Below are positions 59,752 through 64,000 of a stretch of 64,000 nt of DNA, in pieces. Source of the DNA: Sphingomonas sp. Root241 (GTDB lineage: Bacteria > Pseudomonadota > Alphaproteobacteria > Sphingomonadales > Sphingomonadaceae); assembly GCF_001428865.1 (NCBI RefSeq), contig NZ_LMIV01000003.1, positions 313,742-377,741 on the forward strand, written 5' to 3'. A program made the position numbers and the translations under genes. The notes under the pieces were generated by a model. The model saw only the letters and a list, made by a program, of their open reading frames with translations, had not been told where the DNA came from and made no database searches. Numbering within the stretch: position 1 is the first letter of the stretch; each line of letters begins with the position of its first letter.

Positions 59752-61232
59752 ACGAGACGCTGATCCTCGACGACGCTCCGGCGACCTTGCCCTACAGCTT
59801 CGCGCGCAAGAACGGCGTGCTGCTTCGGGCCGGGCCCGCCGGCGTGGAGTGCGTCCACCGTGCCGGCGCCGGCCTCGACGCCCTGCTGGAGGTCCAGCGC
59901 GTCGCGCCCGGCGCAAGCTATGTCGCAGTGAGCGACGAGGCTTTCGACGCGGCGCTGGGCGCCATCTATAGCGGCGGGGCGGGCGCGGCGGCCGATTTCG
60001 ACCTCGGGGACATGGATTTGGCCGCGCTCGCCGACAGCGCCGCCTCGGTCGACGACCTGCTCGACACGCGCGACGACGCGCCGGTGATCCGCCTGATCAA
60101 TGCGCTGCTGCTCGAAGCGATCAAGGAAGGCGCCTCCGACGTCCATATCGAGACGCAGGAGAAGCGCCTCGTGGTCCGTTTCAGGGTCGACGGCGTGCTG
60201 CGCGACATGATCGAGCCGCCGCGCGCGCTGGCGCCGTTGCTGGTCAGCCGCATCAAGGTGATGGCCAAGCTCGACATCGCCGAGCGGCGCGTGCCGCAGG
60301 ATGGGCGCGTGACGCTTCGCATCGGCGGACACGATGTCGACGCGCGCGTCTCGACCATCCCGACCCAGCATGGCGAGCGCGTGGTGATGCGCCTGCTGGA
60401 GAAGGGCTCGCTGCGGCTCGACATGGAAGTGCTCGGCATGAGCGCGCGCGACCGGACCGTGTTCAACCGCCTGCTCGAGCGCCCGCACGGCATGCTGCTC
60501 GTCACCGGCCCCACCGGCTCGGGCAAGACCACGACGCTCTATGCCGCGCTCAACCGGTTGAACGATCGCAAGCGCAACATCATGACGGTGGAAGATCCCA
60601 TCGAATATGAGCTGCCGGGCATCGGCCAGACCCAGGTCAATCCGCGCACCGATTTGACCTTCGCCCGAGGGCTGCGCGCGATCCTGCGGCAGGATCCGGA
60701 CGTGATCATGGTCGGCGAGATCCGCGACCAGGAGACCGCGCAGGTCGCGGTGCGATCGTCGATGACCGGGCATTTCGTGCTCTCGACCTTGCACACCAAC
60801 AGCGCGATCGGATCGGTGACTCGGCTGATCGACATGGGCGTCGAACGCTATCTGCTCGCGCCGATGCTGGTCGGGCTGGCGGCGCAGCGGCTGGTGCGCA
60901 AGCTCTGCCCGAGCTGCCGGCGCGAGGATGTCGCGCGCGATGCCGATTCGATCCTGCTCGGCGGAGCGATCCGGCCGGGCGAGACGTTGTGGCGCGCGGA
61001 AGGCTGCGCCGAGTGCCATCAGGAGGGCTATCGCGGCCGTGCCGGGCTGTACGAAGTCGTCGCGGTCGACGATCAGCTCCAGAAGATGATCCATGACGGC
61101 GCCTCGGAAGCCGATCTCGAGGCGCGTGCCCGGAAGGACAATCTGAGCCTGCTCGACGACGGTCTCGCCAAGGTGCGCAGCGGCGTGACCACGGTCGAGG
61201 AAGTCGCGCGCGTCGTGAGGGACGAAGCGTGA
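59748..61232 (+). CDS. gspE: Type II secretion ATPase GspE
   Basis: A 494-residue ATPase. The N-terminal domain binds GspL; the core has Walker A GPTGSGKTTTLYAAL, an Asp box (EDPIEYELPGIGQTQVN), Walker B-type DPDVIMVGEIRDQETA and a His box (STLHTNSA). A tetracysteine zinc motif follows (CPSC, then CAEC about 40 residues later). It powers pseudopilus assembly. It overlaps gspM; gspF follows after a hairpin repeat. Confidence 0.97.
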   Translation: MNETLILDDAPATLPYSFARKNGVLLRAGPAGVECVHRAGAGLDALLEVQRVAPGASYVAVSDEAFDAALGAIYSGGAGAAADFDLGDMDLAALADSAASVDDLLDTRDDAPVIRLINALLLEAIKEGASDVHIETQEKRLVVRFRVDGVLRDMIEPPRALAPLLVSRIKVMAKLDIAERRVPQDGRVTLRIGGHDVDARVSTIPTQHGERVVMRLLEKGSLRLDMEVLGMSARDRTVFNRLLERPHGMLLVTGPTGSGKTTTLYAALNRLNDRKRNIMTVEDPIEYELPGIGQTQVNPRTDLTFARGLRAILRQDPDVIMVGEIRDQETAQVAVRSSMTGHFVLSTLHTNSAIGSVTRLIDMGVERYLLAPMLVGLAAQRLVRKLCPSCRREDVARDADSILLGGAIRPGETLWRAEGCAECHQEGYRGRAGLYEVVAVDDQLQKMIHDGASEADLEARARKDNLSLLDDGLAKVRSGVTTVEEVARVVRDEA

Positions 61233-61264
61233 TCCTGCACTTTCATAACCCCGACACCCTTCTT

Positions 61265-61375
61265 CGTCACCCCCGCGAAAGCGGGGGCCCATCTCCTGCA
61301 CACGCCACGCACATCACCGCTGTAGTATTCAGCTCAGCTTCCCGGAGATGGGCCCCCGCTTTCGCGGGGGTGACG
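61265..61375. repeat. Hairpin repeat family B, copy 2, between gspE and gspF
   Basis: CGTCACCCCCGCGAAAGCGG and CCGCTTTCGCGGGGGTGACG are exact reverse complements. The element is the second copy of that at 17784. It lies inside the gspE-gspF transcript and could reduce or process it. Confidence 0.85.
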
Positions 61376-61393
61376 GTCGGGATGAGGGGTTAG

Positions 61394-62620
61394 ATGCCGG
61401 CCTATTCTTATCGCGCCGCCGATCGCACCGGCGCCAGCAAGAAAGGCATCATCGAGGCGTCGAGCCCCGCCGCGGCCCGCGCTCTGCTGCGCGAGCAGGC
61501 GTTGCTGCCACTGTCGGTGGAGGCGGCCGCGGAGCGGAGCAGGTCGTTCGGCAGCATCGAACTGCCGCGGTGGCGTCGTTCGGGCATCTCGTCCAAGGCA
61601 CTCGCCACCGTCACGCGCCAGATCGCCACGCTCGCCGGATCGGATATCGCCATCGAGGAGGCGCTGCGCCTCGTCGCCACCCAATCCGAGCAGACGCAGG
61701 TCAGTTCGCTGTTGCTCGACGTGCGCGGTGCGATCCTCGACGGACGCAGCTTTGCCACGGCCCTTGCGCAGCATCCCAAGGCATTCCCCGAATTCTACCG
61801 CGCCTCGGTTGCGGCGGGAGAGGCATCAGGGCGGTTGCCCGACGTGCTCAATCACTTGGCCGAATTCGTCGAGAACCGGCAAGCCAATAGCCAGAAGCTC
61901 CAGCTGGCGCTGCTCTATCCCGCGCTGCTCGCCGCCGTCTCGTTCGGGATGATGGTGCTGCTGATGGTCTATGTCGTGCCCGACATCGTCCGCGTATTCG
62001 TCTCGCGCGGCGCCGACCTGCCGTTGCTCACGCGGATGATGATCGCGATCAGCTGGTTCCTGCAGAATTTCGGGCTGTACCTGCTGCTCGCAGTGGCGGC
62101 GGGCGGACTGTTCGCGGCGCGCTGGATGCGCGTGCCCGCCAATCGATTGCGGTTGCACCGCATGTTCACCGAACGCCGCCCGTTCCGTCGCTTCAGCCGG
62201 CAGATCAATGCCGCCCGCTTCGCCGGGAGCCTTGCGACCTTGGTGGGAAGCGCGGTGCCTTTGGTCGAGGCTCTCCACGCGGCGGCGGCCGTGACTCCCA
62301 ATCGCTGGGTGCAGGAAAAGGCGCTGGGCGTCGCGCAACGGGTGCGTGAGGGCATTTCCCTGCGCGCGGCGATGCAGGAGGCGGGAGTGTTCCCGTCGAT
62401 GCTGGTGGCGATCGTCGCGAGCGGCGAGTCGAGCGGCCGGCTCGCCCCGGCGCTGGGCCGCGCCGCGCACGAGCTCGAGCGCGAACTCGATACCTTGGTC
62501 TCGACGCTCGTCGCACTGGTCGAGCCGCTGGTTCTGCTGGTGATGGGCGGGCTGGTGCTGCTGATGGTGCTCGCGATCCTGCTGCCGATCATTAACCTCA
62601 ACAATCTCGTGACGCTCTGA
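61394..62620 (+). CDS. gspF: Type II secretion platform protein GspF
   Basis: A 408-residue inner-membrane protein with the GspF start YSYRAADRTGASKKGIIEAS, duplicated T2SF domains (IATLAGSDIAIEEALRLVAT; FAGSLATLVGSAVPLVEALH) and three membrane segments, the last near the C-terminus (MGGLVLLMVLAILLPIINL). It holds the platform to which GspE and pseudopilins bind. GAGGGG precedes the ATG. Confidence 0.97.
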   Translation: MPAYSYRAADRTGASKKGIIEASSPAAARALLREQALLPLSVEAAAERSRSFGSIELPRWRRSGISSKALATVTRQIATLAGSDIAIEEALRLVATQSEQTQVSSLLLDVRGAILDGRSFATALAQHPKAFPEFYRASVAAGEASGRLPDVLNHLAEFVENRQANSQKLQLALLYPALLAAVSFGMMVLLMVYVVPDIVRVFVSRGADLPLLTRMMIAISWFLQNFGLYLLLAVAAGGLFAARWMRVPANRLRLHRMFTERRPFRRFSRQINAARFAGSLATLVGSAVPLVEALHAAAAVTPNRWVQEKALGVAQRVREGISLRAAMQEAGVFPSMLVAIVASGESSGRLAPALGRAAHELERELDTLVSTLVALVEPLVLLVMGGLVLLMVLAILLPIINLNNLVTL

Positions 62621-62733
62621 CCCGATCGCCGCGGCTGTTCCGGTCCTCACAAATGGTTAATGCGGTTCTCCGTCTAATAGCGGAATTTCAAGGGGATAGC
62701 CGGCAGGTTACGCCGGTTTGACCGGAGAAATTC

Positions 62734-63180
62734 ATGATCACGCAATTCCACACCGAGCATCGCGAGATCGTCGCGCTCGCCAATCGGCTCATCAGGATCA
62801 TCGATCCTGACAATCCTCCTTCGATCGAGGCTCTGACCAAGATTCGCGTCGAACTGGCGGCGAGTTCCGATACGCATCTGGTTCGCGAGGCCAAGTTCGT
62901 CGAGCGGACGCTGGGCATGCGGGACGATGTGATCGCGCAGGGAATCGGCAAGCGCTACAAAGCGGGGCTGATGGACCTGCAGCTTACCTTGGCGTCGCAT
63001 ACGGGCAGGTGGAACCCGGTTGCAATTCGAGCCGATTGGGCCGGTTACCGCTCGGCGGTCCGGGATCAGCTCGCATTGTCGATCGAACGGATCAAATGGG
63101 AGGAACGCGTGGTGTTTCCCTTGATCCAGCATCTCGAGCCGGGCGCGACTGAAACACGGCAGTTCGTCGAGTTCATCTGA
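62734..63180 (+). CDS. Hemerythrin-like (HHE) domain protein
   Basis: A 148-residue helical protein. The pattern FHTEHREIVALANRL near the start, DTHLVREAKFVERTL in the middle and IKWEERVVFPLIQHLEPG near the end places His and Glu residues as in hemerythrin-like di-iron or cation-binding four-helix bundles. The exact metal ligands are not all canonical, so iron binding is uncertain. It stands alone between gspF and gspN. Confidence 0.72.
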   Translation: MITQFHTEHREIVALANRLIRIIDPDNPPSIEALTKIRVELAASSDTHLVREAKFVERTLGMRDDVIAQGIGKRYKAGLMDLQLTLASHTGRWNPVAIRADWAGYRSAVRDQLALSIERIKWEERVVFPLIQHLEPGATETRQFVEFI

Positions 63181-63213
63181 TCACCGGCCATGGTCGTAGC
63201 GCAAACGCGCGAC

Positions 63214-63915
63214 CTACATCTGCCCCTGGATCCGCGCGCCCGCCGGTAGCCCGAGGAACGGCATCATCGTGGCGCCATCGGGCGTGACCGACAGGTCGAC
63301 CGCGCCGCTTTCGGACAGTTCGAACGTCACCAGCGTCCGGCGACGCTGCGCCATCGGGGCGACGCGGATCAGCGATCGATTGCCGATATGCTCGGCAGTG
63401 AGGAACAGCGCGGGGATCGCCGATGCCGCGCCGGCGTTCTTGGGGCGGCAGCTCCCGGGATCGCTCGTCGCGTTACCGTTGATCATCCGGGCCCCGCCGC
63501 CGATCGCGATGCGCTCCATCTCGACCTGCATCACCAGGTCGCACGTGAAGGGGAGGTTGGGCTGGAGCGCCTGAAGCAAGGTGCCGTCGGCCGATCCGCT
63601 GACCTTGTCGAGCACCGTGCGCCCGCCAAAATGCGCCAGCACGCGTCCGCCCAAATCGGTGTTCGGGCCCGTCGCCTTCCAGTCGGCGGCGTACGCCAGG
63701 CTGGTCAGCGAGCGGAGCGGCGCCATCTGCCATTCGAACTTCGCGCCGCCCGCGACTCCGACTTCGCCATTCCATACCGTACCCGCCACGCCGGTGCGCC
63801 ACGGCCGGTTCTTGAGCACCGCGCTGGCAGGCAGAGTGACGATCAAGGCGAGCAGATACGCCCCTATGCCGATCGCGGCGAAGACGATAATACGCCGGCG
63901 TGCCACACCCCCCAT
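63214..63915 (-). CDS. gspN: Type II secretion protein GspN
   Basis: A 233-residue protein with an N-terminal membrane helix (IIVFAAIGIGAYLLALIVTL), then the GspN pattern LPASAVLKNRPWRTGVAGTVWNG and a beta-rich periplasmic domain with a possible disulphide (FTCDLVMQ and DPGSCRPKN). GspN is an accessory part of some type II systems. The ATG at 63915 gives the helix near the start; the frame stays open to 63987. It is on the opposite strand from gspF. Confidence 0.82.
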   Translation of the reverse strand: MGGVARRRIIVFAAIGIGAYLLALIVTLPASAVLKNRPWRTGVAGTVWNGEVGVAGGAKFEWQMAPLRSLTSLAYAADWKATGPNTDLGGRVLAHFGGRTVLDKVSGSADGTLLQALQPNLPFTCDLVMQVEMERIAIGGGARMINGNATSDPGSCRPKNAGAASAIPALFLTAEHIGNRSLIRVAPMAQRRRTLVTFELSESGAVDLSVTPDGATMMPFLGLPAGARIQGQM

Positions 63916-63929
63916 ATCCGGAGTCGGCA

Positions 63930-64000
63930 ATGGACCGGCGGTCCCTGCTGAGGTTGCTGCAATCAGGCCTGGTCGCGTCAGCGGCATCGGTCGTGCTTCC
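63930..64000 (+). CDS. Possible N-terminus of a Tat-exported protein (runs off the right edge)
   Basis: Twenty-three codons are visible from the ATG at 63930, reading MDRRSLLRLLQSGLVASAAS and onward. Arg-Arg followed by a hydrophobic stretch resembles a Tat signal. It is divergent from gspN with a 14-nt gap to that gene's preferred start. Too short for a firm call. Confidence 0.4.
   Translation, partial: MDRRSLLRLLQSGLVASAASVVL

Overview
The window looks like a high-GC alphaproteobacterial chromosome, most likely a sphingomonad (Sphingomonas or a close relative). The evidence is the Caulobacter-type flagellar regulators FlbD, FliX and FlaF, a FlaEY-like protein, the local order flgC-fliE-fliQ-fliR-flhB, several families of hairpin-forming intergenic repeats (including an RPELVEGR-type one), a PhoX phosphatase and tandem lipoprotein amidohydrolases. 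This placement is inferred from gene content; no rRNA, tRNA or CRISPR array was seen.

1-25 kb holds structural flagellar genes in several transcription units: fliF-fliN-flbD-flhA and then fliK (minus); fliG-fliH (minus) divergent from flaEY-flgB (plus); flgI-flgJ-flgN (minus) divergent from fliX (plus); flgC-fliE-fliQ-fliR-flhB (minus) divergent from fliN2-fliO-fliP (plus). Interspersed are a MarR-GNAT fusion, a small zinc-ribbon-like protein, katG and a tandem PilZ protein. fliI, fliJ, fliM, the hook, filament and L-ring genes and flagellin are not in the window.

23.7-32.4 kb is one tightly coupled minus-strand motility and chemotaxis operon: motA, STAS, cheY2, cheA, cheW, cheR, cheB, cheY, cheD, an unknown 111-aa protein, motB and a FliL-like protein. 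Next come a methyltransferase plus HAD-domain protein pair transcribed away from flaF, a probable acquired serine hydrolase, and a chemoreceptor.

40.4-52 kb is accessory: an alginate-export-type porin, a FixL/FixJ-like two-component pair, two tandem amidohydrolases, a lipoprotein, a HEPN-like protein and a Tat-exported PhoX phosphatase behind a candidate Pho box. 52-64 kb is a type II secretion locus: gspD-C-I-H-G (minus), gspL-M-E-F (plus), gspN, and three extra PilN/PilO/PilP-like small proteins. gspJ, gspK and the prepilin peptidase are not present.

The most unusual signal is regulatory. Eleven motility transcription starts are preceded by nearly the same box, TCCTATAA(T/G), with no TTGACA-like -35. 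Several boxes sit beside GGCA-N5-TGCC palindromes resembling the ftr sites of Caulobacter FlbD. The FlbD here has lost hallmark residues of a sigma-54 activator (GAFPGA instead of GAFTGA; FLRE instead of FLDE). Together this suggests a FliX/FlbD circuit rewired away from sigma-54. The HAD-methyltransferase pair sits behind the same box and is a candidate flagellum-modification system.
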